DNA from: Verrucomicrobiota bacterium
GTDB taxonomy: Bacteria; Verrucomicrobiota; Verrucomicrobiia; Limisphaerales; UBA9464
Length of the DNA stretch: 41,162 bases
NCBI GenBank assembly: GCA_947454705.1
Contig: CANGKZ010000043.1
Coordinates: 1-41,162 of the forward strand
Direction of reading: 5' to 3'
The first letter of the stretch is position 1. The number at the start of each line of letters is the position of its first letter. This document shows, piece after piece, positions 27,546 through 35,114 of the stretch. The notes below the pieces were generated by a model that saw only the letters and a list, made by a program, of their open reading frames with translations, did not search any database and was not told the origin of the DNA. Made by a program: the position numbers and the translations under genes.

Positions 27546-27557
27546 CGTTTGTAAACG
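27546..27557. promoter_or_regulatory. Possible operator dyad upstream of the lactonase-dgoK unit
   Basis: CGTTTGTAAACG has perfect five-base arms (CGTTT/AAACG) around GT. It lies 50 bases upstream of the lactonase ATG, in the 131-base gap shared with the divergent response regulator. The AT-rich TGTAAACG core resembles sites of LacI/GntR-type sugar regulators, but no such regulator is in the window and a chance dyad of this size is possible. Confidence 0.3.
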
Positions 27558-27626
27558 GTTGTTGTTTCCCGGGCTGATGTCCACCCTGCGCTGCAGGGGC
27601 GGGGGAAACGGTAGAAGAATCTTTTT

Positions 27627-28376
27627 ATGAATGATGGCTCCATGCAATCCGCGAACCCGGCCCCGCCGGTGCAGGTATTGATCATTGAGGACGACCTCTT
27701 TTTCCGTCGCGCGTTGACGGAATATCTTTCGCTGGAGGGGTATGAGGTGTTGTCGGCCGGCGGAGTGGATGAGCTCGCGCCAATACTTTCTGGAACGCTT
27801 CCCGATCTGATCCTCTGCGACATCGCGCTTCCGGGGCAGTCGGGTCTGGAGATTTTGAAGTCCATCCGGGCCAACCCTACCACCAAAGATGTACCCGTGT
27901 TGATGCTGACCGCCGCCGCCGAACGGTCGGTGATGCGCGAAGCGATGCAGGACGGCGCCGATGACTACATCACCAAGCCGGTGACCGCCGGAGAAATCCT
28001 CGCAGCGATCCGTGCGCGTTTGCTGCGGCTTTCCGGCCGAAACGGAAGCAAGCTGACGGTTCCTGAAGGTTCGGGCGCCGCCGGAGTCACCATGAGCGGC
28101 TCAGCTTCGAGCGACGGAAAACAACCCCACACCAATCTTTCTCCCCGGGAGCTCGATGTTCTCCGCGGACTGGTCCGGGGATCGAGCAACAGCGAAATTG
28201 GCGAAGCCTTGGGGATCGCGGAATCGACGGTGAAACGACATCTCTTGAAGGTCTTCCTGAAGCTCCGAGTTCCCTCTCGCACCGCCGCCGTCGTGCATTG
28301 CCTTGGAAACACGGACCTGCGTGCCCTGGTCAACACTCCGATTCAGAAGGTTAGCGCTCCCGCCCCCGCCGCCTGA
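27627..28376 (+). CDS. Response regulator, REC plus LuxR-type HTH
   Basis: This is a 249-residue two-domain regulator. The receiver domain (about 15-135) has acidic residues Glu21, Asp22 and Asp23, phosphoacceptor Asp65 in LILCDIALPG, Thr95 and Lys117 in ADDYITKPV. A polar linker (about 136-168) leads to a LuxR/NarL-type HTH (about 170-222): LSPRELDVLRGLVRGSSNSEIGEALGIAESTVKRHLLKVFLKLRVPSR. No histidine kinase is adjacent, so it is an orphan here. It is divergent from the lactonase-dgoK-aldolase genes and could regulate them, which is inference from position only. The tail is Ala/Pro-rich. Confidence 0.93.
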   Translation: MNDGSMQSANPAPPVQVLIIEDDLFFRRALTEYLSLEGYEVLSAGGVDELAPILSGTLPDLILCDIALPGQSGLEILKSIRANPTTKDVPVLMLTAAAERSVMREAMQDGADDYITKPVTAGEILAAIRARLLRLSGRNGSKLTVPEGSGAAGVTMSGSASSDGKQPHTNLSPRELDVLRGLVRGSSNSEIGEALGIAESTVKRHLLKVFLKLRVPSRTAAVVHCLGNTDLRALVNTPIQKVSAPAPAA

Positions 28377-28408
28377 GGGCGGACGATGCTTCGTGCCGTT
28401 TTAGTGCC

Positions 28409-28443
28409 CCAGCACCTGCCCGTCCAGGTGCTGGCGTATTTTC
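28409..28443 (+). terminator. Rho-independent terminator after the response regulator
   Basis: The perfect 10-bp stem CCAGCACCTG (28409-28418) pairs with CAGGTGCTGG (28425-28434) around a six-base loop, followed by CGTATTTTC. It lies 32 bases after the stop. Confidence 0.75.
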
Positions 28444-28521
28444 AGACTCCCCATTCACCTGCACTTCCGATGCTGTCGGGATGGGAATTTTACAGTCTGC
28501 CACCGTCCACCGATCGGATCG

Positions 28522-28560
28522 TAAAAAGAAAATCCCGGGCCGCCTTTCGGTGGCCCGGGA
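28522..28560 (-). terminator. Rho-independent terminator after the basic DNA-binding gene
   Basis: The stem TCCCGGGCCGCC (28533-28544) pairs with GGTGGCCCGGGA (28549-28560), with one G-T pair and loop TTTC. On the minus strand it is followed by TTTTCTTTTTAC. It closes the gene that ends at 28601. Confidence 0.9.
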
Positions 28561-28600
28561 GATTCAACCCAGACTGGACTGGGGGCGATATTGGTTTGGA

Positions 28601-29041
28601 TTACTTGGCGACCGAGAACGCGCCGTCCGTGTTCTTGAACTTCGGCTTCTTGGAGCCGTAGAGGAGCGTGTTCAGGGAGTTGATCGGCTTTCCGGCATTG
28701 AACTGATAGCCGAGCTTCGCGACGGCCGCGAGGATCTGTTCCTTGCTCAGCGGTCCACCAGCGAGGACTTTCAAAACAGCTTCCTTCAAGGAGAGCTCAT
28801 TCTTCACACGCTTGCCAGCGGGCTTGCCAGCCGGGCGGCCAGGCTTTCCGGCAACCTTGGCCTTTGGGCCTTTGACAGCCTTCGCGGCGGCCACAACCGG
28901 AGCCGGGGCGGGCGATGCGGTGATGACGCCAAGAGCCTTGTCGAGCTCCGCGAGGCGGGCGACGAGACGGCTGCGCTCGGCCTGCATGGAGGCTTTGAGC
29001 GCGGTGAATTGCTTCAGGGGATCGTTAGAGATGCGTGCCAT
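28601..29041 (-). CDS. Small basic DNA-binding-type protein with AT-hook-like linker and C-terminal winged helix
   Basis: This is a 146-residue, Lys/Ala-rich protein in three parts. An N-terminal coiled coil (about 8-40) contains LKQFTALKASMQAERSRLVARLAELDKAL. A Pro/Ala/Lys linker (about 42-80) contains KPGRPAGKPAGKR, with a GRP core like an AT-hook. The C-terminal domain (about 83-146) is LSLKEAVLKVLAGGPLSKEQILAAVAKLGYQF then NSLNTLLYGSKKPKFKNTDGAFSVAK, which resembles a HARE-HTH winged helix. The N-terminal part recalls H-NS-like oligomerisation modules, but it is not H-NS. The role is probably nucleoid-associated or regulatory; no characterised homologue is recognised. An upstream in-frame start (29179) was rejected. 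The gene has its own terminator and a possible promoter at 29190-29219. Confidence 0.8.
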   Translation of the reverse strand: MARISNDPLKQFTALKASMQAERSRLVARLAELDKALGVITASPAPAPVVAAAKAVKGPKAKVAGKPGRPAGKPAGKRVKNELSLKEAVLKVLAGGPLSKEQILAAVAKLGYQFNAGKPINSLNTLLYGSKKPKFKNTDGAFSVAK

Positions 29042-29805
29042 AAAATAAAAGGTGTGACGGATCGAAGTAACTGCTGCGAATCGCTCCATGGGAAGGGGCC
29101 ACAACGCTCCGGTGGGGCGCTGGCAACCGCATCCGCGATTGCAACTGGACCAAGGGCTCGGAACTGGGAGCCAAATCAATTCGAGGGGAGTTATACACGA
29201 CGCTGTAAGTAAAAATCAATGCTCTTTAATGAAGAAGAACCTCTATTTTGCCCTAAATCGGACTGAATACGTTCAATTCAACTGTGCGGTCCCACTGGTT
29301 TTCTACCAGTTGCACAGCTTGGTGTGACGCTAAAACGGGCTGCTAGTGGGCTAAGAAAGGTGGCGTTAAAAAGAGAGGAAAAGTCGTTTCGCTCACACGG
29401 ATCGAGTATCTCGTTTGCCCGGCTCTGCTGTTGGGCGATGATTCCAACGATGGTTGGAGATTCAATCTCCTGAACGCCTTGAAATCGGATTGTATGACCA
29501 GCGGGGGAGTGACCTTTATTGGGTCAAAGAGAGTGTTAATCCGCAGCGGTTTGTTCATGCGTCAATTTACTTTGGATTCATTCTCATTCGTAGTGGTGTG
29601 AAACATCGGAAATCTTGCCGCCGAAAAAAGGAATCTAACCCAACCTCAATAAACCTTTGCCTGGTTGGAAAACTGAGGGGGATTTATAAGCCATTGTTTT
29701 TCGTGGAGATGTCGTGGAATGATTGGCGCCTTTGCGTTTGTTTTGTTGATTGCAGTAGCCCTGATTCAACAGAAGGTGTTTTAACTTCTTTACCACCGCG
29801 GAGCC
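29042..29805. other. 764-base gap of lower GC with one strong stem-loop
   Basis: No convincing gene is seen. From about 29200 to 29790 the base composition is clearly more AT-rich than the flanks, with words such as TAAAAATCAATGC and GGATTTATAAGCC. Long open frames here have codon use unlike the neighbours. A two-part hairpin lies at 29282-29317: CTGTGC/GCACAG outside and ACTGGT/ACCAGT inside. The stretch could be a gene remnant, acquired DNA or a regulatory region. Confidence 0.5.
29190..29219 (-). promoter_or_regulatory. Possible sigma70-type promoter for the basic DNA-binding gene
   Basis: On the minus strand, TTGATT (29214-29219) and TATAAC (29190-29195) are 18 bases apart. Transcription would start near 29183, giving an untranslated leader of about 140 bases. 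This is a match by eye in an AT-rich stretch where chance matches are common. Confidence 0.35.
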
Positions 29806-30165
29806 ATGGCGTGGGTGTGGAACACCTCTCTCAGGGAGATGCGGCACCATGCGGCCGTTTCGATGCCGATACCGCTGCCTCCTCCTCCGTCGCTTCTTCA
29901 GAGCCTTCAGCGCCGCGAGGCATTGGCGGGCTTGGGGTATTTGATTTCGAATCGGTTTTTGATCGGCCCCATCTCGCTCGATACCCGGGGGTGCCAGGAG
30001 TTTCAAACCATCCTGGCTTCGGACTCGGCGGGTCTTCCCGTGATCCTGGAGCATTCGGATCCTCCGACCGCGCCGAAAAAGGTGGTGGCCGTCACCGTGT
30101 TTGCACCGGAGTCCGCCATGGGCCAATGGCGCGAAGTGCTCCGCCGATTTGAGGCGGCACCTTGA
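29806..30165 (+). CDS. Small hypothetical protein
   Basis: This is a 119-residue frame whose codon use, unlike that of the gap before it, fits the rest of the window. The N-terminus is Pro-rich (SMPIPLPPPPSLLQSLQ). It is followed by an apparently folded part, RREALAGLGYLISNRFLIGPISLDTRGCQEFQTILASDSAGLPVILEHSD, and a C-terminal KKVVAVTVFAPESAMGQWREVLRRFEAAP. I recognise no family. Start codons at 29842 and 29863 are alternatives. It ends about 90 bases before the tRNA gene. A longer antisense frame over the same bases is Arg/His-rich and looks like a shadow. Confidence 0.5.
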   Translation: MAWVWNTSLREMRHHAAVSMPIPLPPPPSLLQSLQRREALAGLGYLISNRFLIGPISLDTRGCQEFQTILASDSAGLPVILEHSDPPTAPKKVVAVTVFAPESAMGQWREVLRRFEAAP

Positions 30166-30258
30166 ACCCGGAGGCTTCAATCTGGCCGAGACAGGGGCTT
30201 GCCCCTAGGGCCGAAGCGGGCATAGTCCGCCGCATTGGGCTGGTGTCGGTTCACTCAT

Positions 30259-30335
30259 GCACTCGTAGCTCAGCTGGATAGAGCATCCGCCTTCTAAGCG
30301 GACGGTCGCGCGTTCGACTCGCGCCGAGTGCACCA
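30259..30335 (+). tRNA. tRNA-Arg (anticodon TCT)
   Basis: This is a complete 77-base cloverleaf. The acceptor stem is GCACTCG/CGAGTGC and the D stem is GCTC/GAGC. The anticodon stem TCCGC/GCGGA encloses loop CTTCTAA, which has anticodon TCT and reads AGA and AGG. A five-base variable loop, CGGTC, is followed by T stem GCGCG/CGCGC with loop TTCGACT. The discriminator A and an encoded CCA are at 30332-30335. Confidence 0.97.
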
Positions 30336-30515
30336 CTCCCTCCATCGGCAACCAGCGTCTGCTCCGGTGCTGCGGTTGGTTTTCCCGTTTCTTCAACGAA
30401 AGGTCGAAGTTTCAGGTTGAACCCGCCGGTCGCACCGGATGCACTAGCAGAGTCGGTTCGATTTGGCAGCTCCCCGACCCAGACCCATCCACCCGCTCCC
30501 GCTCCAACTCCCCCC

Positions 30516-31439
30516 ATGAGAAATCGGACGTCCCCCATCGCCACCCCGCGGCCCGCTTCGTCCCAATCGCCTCGTCAGACGCTTCGTGCGTTTACGTTGA
30601 TTGAGCTCCTGGTGGTGATCGCGATCATTGCCATCCTCGCCGGGATCCTCCTGCCCGCGCTGGCCAAGTCCAAGGACCGGGCGCAGCTCGCGAACGATCT
30701 GAGCAACGTGAAGCAGATCACCCTGGCCAACCAGATGTACGCTGCGGACAACACGGATTACAACGCGCATCCGACCTGGGGCGGCGACCTCACCGGGCCT
30801 GACGGATGGGTGTACGCCACGAAGAACAACAACCGTATTCCCGGCGGCCCCAATGCTCCGGTGTCCGCAGCCGGCAAGGACATCGACTCCGCCGCCTTCA
30901 GCAACCAGGTTTCCTTCTTCAAGATCAGCCAGCTCGGCCCCTTCCTGGGTACCCACAAGGTCTGCTGGTGCCCCAAGGACGTCTCCACCCGCAGCAGTGG
31001 CAAGCTCAAGACCCTGTGGCTCGGGCGCCCGGTGAAACTCACTTCCTACTGCTGGAATGCCACCGTCGGGGGATACAATAACATCGGCAAGGCGCCCCCA
31101 TTCCCCGAGGGCAAGACCTACAAGGTGAGTGATTTCCTTGCCACCGATTACCAGCTCTGGGAGCAGAACGAGCTCGATCCGTTCAACTTCAACGACGCCT
31201 CCAACGTTCCCCCTCCGGGCAACGTGGGCAACGGCATCTCCATTCGCCACGCCGGCTACGCGGGCTACACCAGCCTCAACAACCCGAACGGAGCGACCAC
31301 GGCCAAGAGCCTTCCCGGAGGCGCGGTGGTGGGCACGTTCGGCGGCTCGGCCCAGCTGGTGAAATGGAACTACACCTACCAGCTCATCAACACCGCACCG
31401 ATCCCCAACGAGATCTTCAACGGACCGATTTACCGCTAG
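30516..31439 (+). CDS. Type II/IV pseudopilin-like protein (prepilin N-terminal methylation motif)
   Basis: This is a 307-residue protein with a prepilin peptidase site: [30 protein letters not shown]. Cleavage is expected before Phe26, with Ala instead of Gly at −1 and the conserved Glu at +5 (Glu30). The body fits the long pseudopilins abundant in Verrucomicrobiota and Planctomycetota: [19 protein letters not shown] follows the helix, and [10 protein letters not shown] with [17 protein letters not shown] near the end looks like a degenerate H-X9-DG region. The ATG at 30516 was chosen; the frame extends to a TTG at 30417. It is probably exported and membrane-anchored. It is a stand-alone gene closed by a terminator. 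Confidence 0.88.
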   Translation: MRNRTSPIATPRPASSQSPRQTLRAFTLIELLVVIAIIAILAGILLPALAKSKDRAQLANDLSNVKQITLANQMYAADNTDYNAHPTWGGDLTGPDGWVYATKNNNRIPGGPNAPVSAAGKDIDSAAFSNQVSFFKISQLGPFLGTHKVCWCPKDVSTRSSGKLKTLWLGRPVKLTSYCWNATVGGYNNIGKAPPFPEGKTYKVSDFLATDYQLWEQNELDPFNFNDASNVPPPGNVGNGISIRHAGYAGYTSLNNPNGATTAKSLPGGAVVGTFGGSAQLVKWNYTYQLINTAPIPNEIFNGPIYR

Positions 31440-31493
31440 GGCGAAGTGCCGGTTCGCTCCGGCGGACCCGCTGAGCGGCGCTTCGATTTCCAT

Positions 31494-31533
31494 CACCCGC
31501 CTCGTGCAAGTTCACGAGGCGGGTGTTTTGTTG
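31494..31533 (+). terminator. Rho-independent terminator after the pseudopilin gene
   Basis: The perfect 13-bp stem CACCCGCCTCGTG (31494-31506) pairs with CACGAGGCGGGTG (31513-31525) around loop CAAGTT, followed by TTTTGTTG. It lies 54 bases after the stop. Confidence 0.92.
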
Positions 31534-31644
31534 AAGGGGCGCGGAGTGACAGTGATGCCGGCAAGGTGGCTTTCAGGCTGGCACCGCGAATGCTTTTGAA
31601 CGACAACCGTCCCGTTCCAACTTTGATTCAAGGAGTGTTGTCCC

Positions 31645-34600
31645 ATGAAGTCGCTTCTGCATTGCCTGTGTCGTGTCTTCAGAACCGTGCTCTTGGGGAT
31701 GTCGGTTGTGCGGCTGACGGTTTCATTCGGGGCCCATGCCGGTCCGGTGGTCGCGTGGGGCGATGACAGTCGGGGGCAGGGGGACGCTCCGGCCACGTTG
31801 GGGGATTCCGCGATTGCCATCTCCGCCGGTGGTTTGCACTCCCTCGCATTGACCGAGCAGGGGGCTGTGGTGGCCTGGGGAGACAACCGAAACGGCCAGA
31901 CCAATGTACCCATTGCCGCCAAGTCGCACGTGATCGCCATTGCTGCCGGTGGCCGCCATTCGCTCGCGCTGAAGGACGATGGATCCGTGGTGGCTTGGGG
32001 CGGGAATGATTACGGGGCCGTCGATGTGCCCGTGGCAGCCCGCAGCGGAATCGTGGCGATCGCTGCGGGTGCGTATCACTCCGTGGCTTTGAATACCGAT
32101 GGACGGGTGCTGGTGTGGGGTTACTCCGATTTCGGAGTTCAACAGGTTCCTCCAGGCGCGATGAGCGGCGTGCGCGCGATTGCCGCCGGCGATTATTATA
32201 CCGTGGCGCTTCGGGCAGATGGGTCGTTGTTGGCCTGGGGGGACAACCGGTTCCAGCAGGTCACCATTCCGGAGGTGGCTCGCACCGGTGTGATGAAGGT
32301 CGCCGCGGGCGGGAGCCATGTGCTCGCGTTGAAGAGCGATGGTTCGCTGTTCAGTTGGGGATACAATGCGTCTGGGCAGGCTTCGGTTCCGATTGATGCG
32401 CAGACCGCCATTGTTGCGATTGCGGCGGGTGGGAGCCACTCGATGGCCCTGCGAAACGATGGGGCGCTGATGGCATGGGGCGACAATCGAAGCGGCCAGA
32501 TTCTGGTTCCCGCGGAACTGCCTGGGGAGGTCGATTCGATCAGTGCCGGTTATCAATACTCGATGGCGCTGTTCCGTCCCTTAGTTCCAAAGGTTGGTGC
32601 CGATCCGGTTTCGCGAACGGTGGATTCGGGCGGAAGGGTTTTCTTCCAGGTCCGCGCTTCGGGAACCGAGCTGAAATATCAATGGAAGCGAAACGGGTCG
32701 AAGGTCGTTGGTGGAACCAGTTCGATATTGAATCTGGGGCCGGTGAAGGAATCGGATTCCGGAAGCTACACCGTGGAGGTCAGCAATCCGCAGGGCAGCG
32801 TCACCAGCAAGCCCGCGTCGCTGGTAGTGAATCCTTTCGATCCAGCGCGGCAGTCGGGATCGATTGTTTATGGACCGGTTTCGTTTCTAACGCCGCCGCC
32901 GGTTCCCCCGGAGGCACGAGAGGGAGTCGTGGCAGTGAGTGGTAGTAGGGGATATGCCGTTGCCTTGACTCGGTCCGGTTCGGTCGTCGCCTGGGGCAAC
33001 AACTACACAGGTCAGACGAATGTGCCGCCAGCAGCTCAATCCGGTGTGGTCGCGATCAGTGGTAGCTTTGGTTTTATCCTCGCGCTGAAGGACGATGGAC
33101 GGGTGGTTGGTTGGGGGGATTCTTCCTACGGAGCCTTGGATGCGCCGGTGGATCCGGAGTCTCCCTTTGTTGCCATATCTGCCGGATCCAGTTTTGCCGC
33201 GGGATTGAAACGCAACGGAACCATCGCGGTGTGGGGCGCCGACAGCACAAGGTCTCTCGCTCCCCCGGCGAGGGAGAATCGGGACATCGTTTCGATCGTG
33301 GCGGGAAGCTGGCATTTGCTCGCGCTGCATGCCAACGGATCGGTCGGGGCCTGGGGAGATAACAGTGGAGGACAAACCACCGTTCCTCCGGCGGCGCTCA
33401 GCGGAGTGGTGGCCATCGCTGCCGGAGATTTTCATTCCGTTGCCCTGAAAGCGGACGGATCCGTCGTGCAGTGGAGTAATGTTGACCCCGGCCCGAACGT
33501 TCCCGACTGGGCCAAGTCCGGCGTCGTGGCGATCGCGGCCGGGAGCGGATTTACAGTGGCGCTAAAATCGGACGGCACAATCGGCACTTGGGGAGCACCA
33601 GGCACCGGGATCTCAAACGTTCCTTCTCTCTTTCCGAGCCGTGGAATGTTCATCGGCGCTGCGCTTGGGAGCGTGATCGCCGCAGTTACTCCGATACCGG
33701 TTTCAAATGTGGAGCCGATTCCAAATGTCGGCCTGCCGCTGGGGCAAACCACGACACTGAGTGCGCAGGCCTCTGGATTCCCGCTGTATTATCAGTGGCT
33801 GAAAAACGGGGTGCCCATCCAAGGTGCCGAGGCTTCCAGTTATACTATTTCCCATGCGGGCTGGGCGGATGCAGGAAAGTACACCGTGGCGGTTGGCAAT
33901 CCGGCGGGATCCATCACCAGCGCGCCGCCGGCGACGTTGACGGTCGATCCACCGTTTGGCTCCGTGGCGACGCTGGGCAATAGTGCCACAAGCCAGCGGC
34001 CGATTCCCGAGGCCGTGCGGATCGGAGTGACGGCACTGTCTTCAGGGTTCGCGCACCACGTGGCGTTGAAGCACGATGGATCCGTCGTGGCGTGGGGAGA
34101 TAACAGCAACGGACAAACCAACATTCCAACCTCCCTCCGAACCAACATCGCAGCGATCGCCACCGGCGATGCCTTCACCTTGGTGCTCAAACGCGATGGG
34201 ACCGTCGGAGGCTGGGGAGACAATTCCGCGAAGCAGCTGGAGTTCCCCACTTCGGCCAGCAACGGGATCGTGGCGATTGCTGCCGGGGCGCGACACGCTC
34301 TCGCGATTCGGACCAACGGGTTGGTCGTCGCCTGGGGGGAGCCGTTGGCTGAGAAGTTGGCGGTTCCAGTGACGACTCAGGACCGGGTGATCTCCGTCTC
34401 GATCGGGAGCTCCCACGCGCTCGCGCTCAGGGCGGATGGCACGATTGTTTCGTGGGGCACCAATGGATTCGCGCAGGCGGATATTCCCCTCGCGGCCCGT
34501 TCCGGCGTGAAGTTCATCGCAGCCGGAGACCGGTTCAGCGCGGTGATCCGAACCAACGGATCGGTCGTGGTTTGGGGAGATCCCGGGTGGGCACCCTCAC

Positions 34601-35013
34601 CAATCCCCGCCGACGGACTCGTGGATGTGGTCGCGGTTGCCGTTGGAAGACACCAAGGAATGTCTCTCAAGCGCGATGGAACCGTCGTGACCTGGGGCTC
34701 ACCCTTCGCGCCGGACAACTTTCTTCAATCCAACCTCCAAGGGCAGGCGAGCGCAGTCGCCGTCTCCCCCAGTGGATCCCTCGTGGTGCTTGGACGCCCC
34801 AATGCCCTAGTGGCTACTCCGTCGGAGAATGGCGTGACGCTAAACTGGATGAGTCAACCCGCAGGCTCGTCGCTGCAATCCAGCCCCGCTCTGGGCAGGG
34901 ACGAACTCTGGTCCCCGGTCGGGGCCACGCCCGACCCGATCCGGTCCGTCCACCGCATCACGGTCCCCGCCTCGGCGGCGTCCCAAAATTGGTACCGCCT
35001 CCAGCTCCCGTAG
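31645..35013 (+). CDS. Secreted giant protein: three RCC1-type propellers joined by two Ig-like domains
   Basis: This is a 1122-residue protein with a signal peptide (about 1-32) and an AAGGAG ribosome site 9 bases before ATG 31645. It contains 19 recognisable RCC1-type units of about 40 residues, each with a VVAWGDNxxGQxxVP strand and an IAAGxxHSLALKxDGS strand. Seven lie at about 33-308, six at about 430-682 and six at about 810-1050. A degenerate leading unit in blocks two and three (around 403-440 and 771-808) makes seven blades each. Ig-like domains at about 311-397 (YQWKRNGSKVVGG ... DSGSYTVEVSNPQGSVTS) and 685-771 (YQWLKNGVPIQGA ... DAGKYTVAVGNPAGSITS) separate them. The C-terminal 70 residues (SSLQSSPALGRDELWSPVG ... 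NWYRLQLP) fit a common verrucomicrobial terminal domain. It is probably an adhesin or surface-binding protein; no catalytic motif is seen. Confidence 0.9.
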   Translation: MKSLLHCLCRVFRTVLLGMSVVRLTVSFGAHAGPVVAWGDDSRGQGDAPATLGDSAIAISAGGLHSLALTEQGAVVAWGDNRNGQTNVPIAAKSHVIAIAAGGRHSLALKDDGSVVAWGGNDYGAVDVPVAARSGIVAIAAGAYHSVALNTDGRVLVWGYSDFGVQQVPPGAMSGVRAIAAGDYYTVALRADGSLLAWGDNRFQQVTIPEVARTGVMKVAAGGSHVLALKSDGSLFSWGYNASGQASVPIDAQTAIVAIAAGGSHSMALRNDGALMAWGDNRSGQILVPAELPGEVDSISAGYQYSMALFRPLVPKVGADPVSRTVDSGGRVFFQVRASGTELKYQWKRNGSKVVGGTSSILNLGPVKESDSGSYTVEVSNPQGSVTSKPASLVVNPFDPARQSGSIVYGPVSFLTPPPVPPEAREGVVAVSGSRGYAVALTRSGSVVAWGNNYTGQTNVPPAAQSGVVAISGSFGFILALKDDGRVVGWGDSSYGALDAPVDPESPFVAISAGSSFAAGLKRNGTIAVWGADSTRSLAPPARENRDIVSIVAGSWHLLALHANGSVGAWGDNSGGQTTVPPAALSGVVAIAAGDFHSVALKADGSVVQWSNVDPGPNVPDWAKSGVVAIAAGSGFTVALKSDGTIGTWGAPGTGISNVPSLFPSRGMFIGAALGSVIAAVTPIPVSNVEPIPNVGLPLGQTTTLSAQASGFPLYYQWLKNGVPIQGAEASSYTISHAGWADAGKYTVAVGNPAGSITSAPPATLTVDPPFGSVATLGNSATSQRPIPEAVRIGVTALSSGFAHHVALKHDGSVVAWGDNSNGQTNIPTSLRTNIAAIATGDAFTLVLKRDGTVGGWGDNSAKQLEFPTSASNGIVAIAAGARHALAIRTNGLVVAWGEPLAEKLAVPVTTQDRVISVSIGSSHALALRADGTIVSWGTNGFAQADIPLAARSGVKFIAAGDRFSAVIRTNGSVVVWGDPGWAPSPIPADGLVDVVAVAVGRHQGMSLKRDGTVVTWGSPFAPDNFLQSNLQGQASAVAVSPSGSLVVLGRPNALVATPSENGVTLNWMSQPAGSSLQSSPALGRDELWSPVGATPDPIRSVHRITVPASAASQNWYRLQLP

Positions 35014-35051
35014 TCCGGGTCCAAGTCCGTGGTCCGTTGGACCTTTGGACC

Positions 35052-35114
35052 TTGGACTTTGGACTTTGGACTTTGGACTTTGGACTTTGGACTTTGGACT
35101 TTGGACTTTGGACT
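35052..35114. repeat. 7-bp tandem array (TTGGACT, nine perfect copies)
   Basis: Nine uninterrupted copies of TTGGACT fill the gap between the convergent RCC1/Ig gene and gltX, with degenerate copies back to about 35036. The last base of the array is shared with the gltX stop codon: on the minus strand TAA runs straight into AGTCCAA units. The unit length is not a multiple of three. Confidence 0.95.

Noticed and set aside
29454-30152. 232-codon plus-strand frame in the AT-rich gap
   Set aside because: Codon use is unlike that of the neighbours, there is no recognisable motif, and the second half is out of frame with the more plausible 29806-30165 gene.
29635-30180. 181-codon minus-strand frame
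   Set aside because: It is Arg/His-rich and antisense to the small hypothetical, with no motif.
30259-30335. tRNA-Arg as an integration site for a genomic island
   Set aside because: No integrase and no repeated tRNA 3' end were seen on either side within the window.
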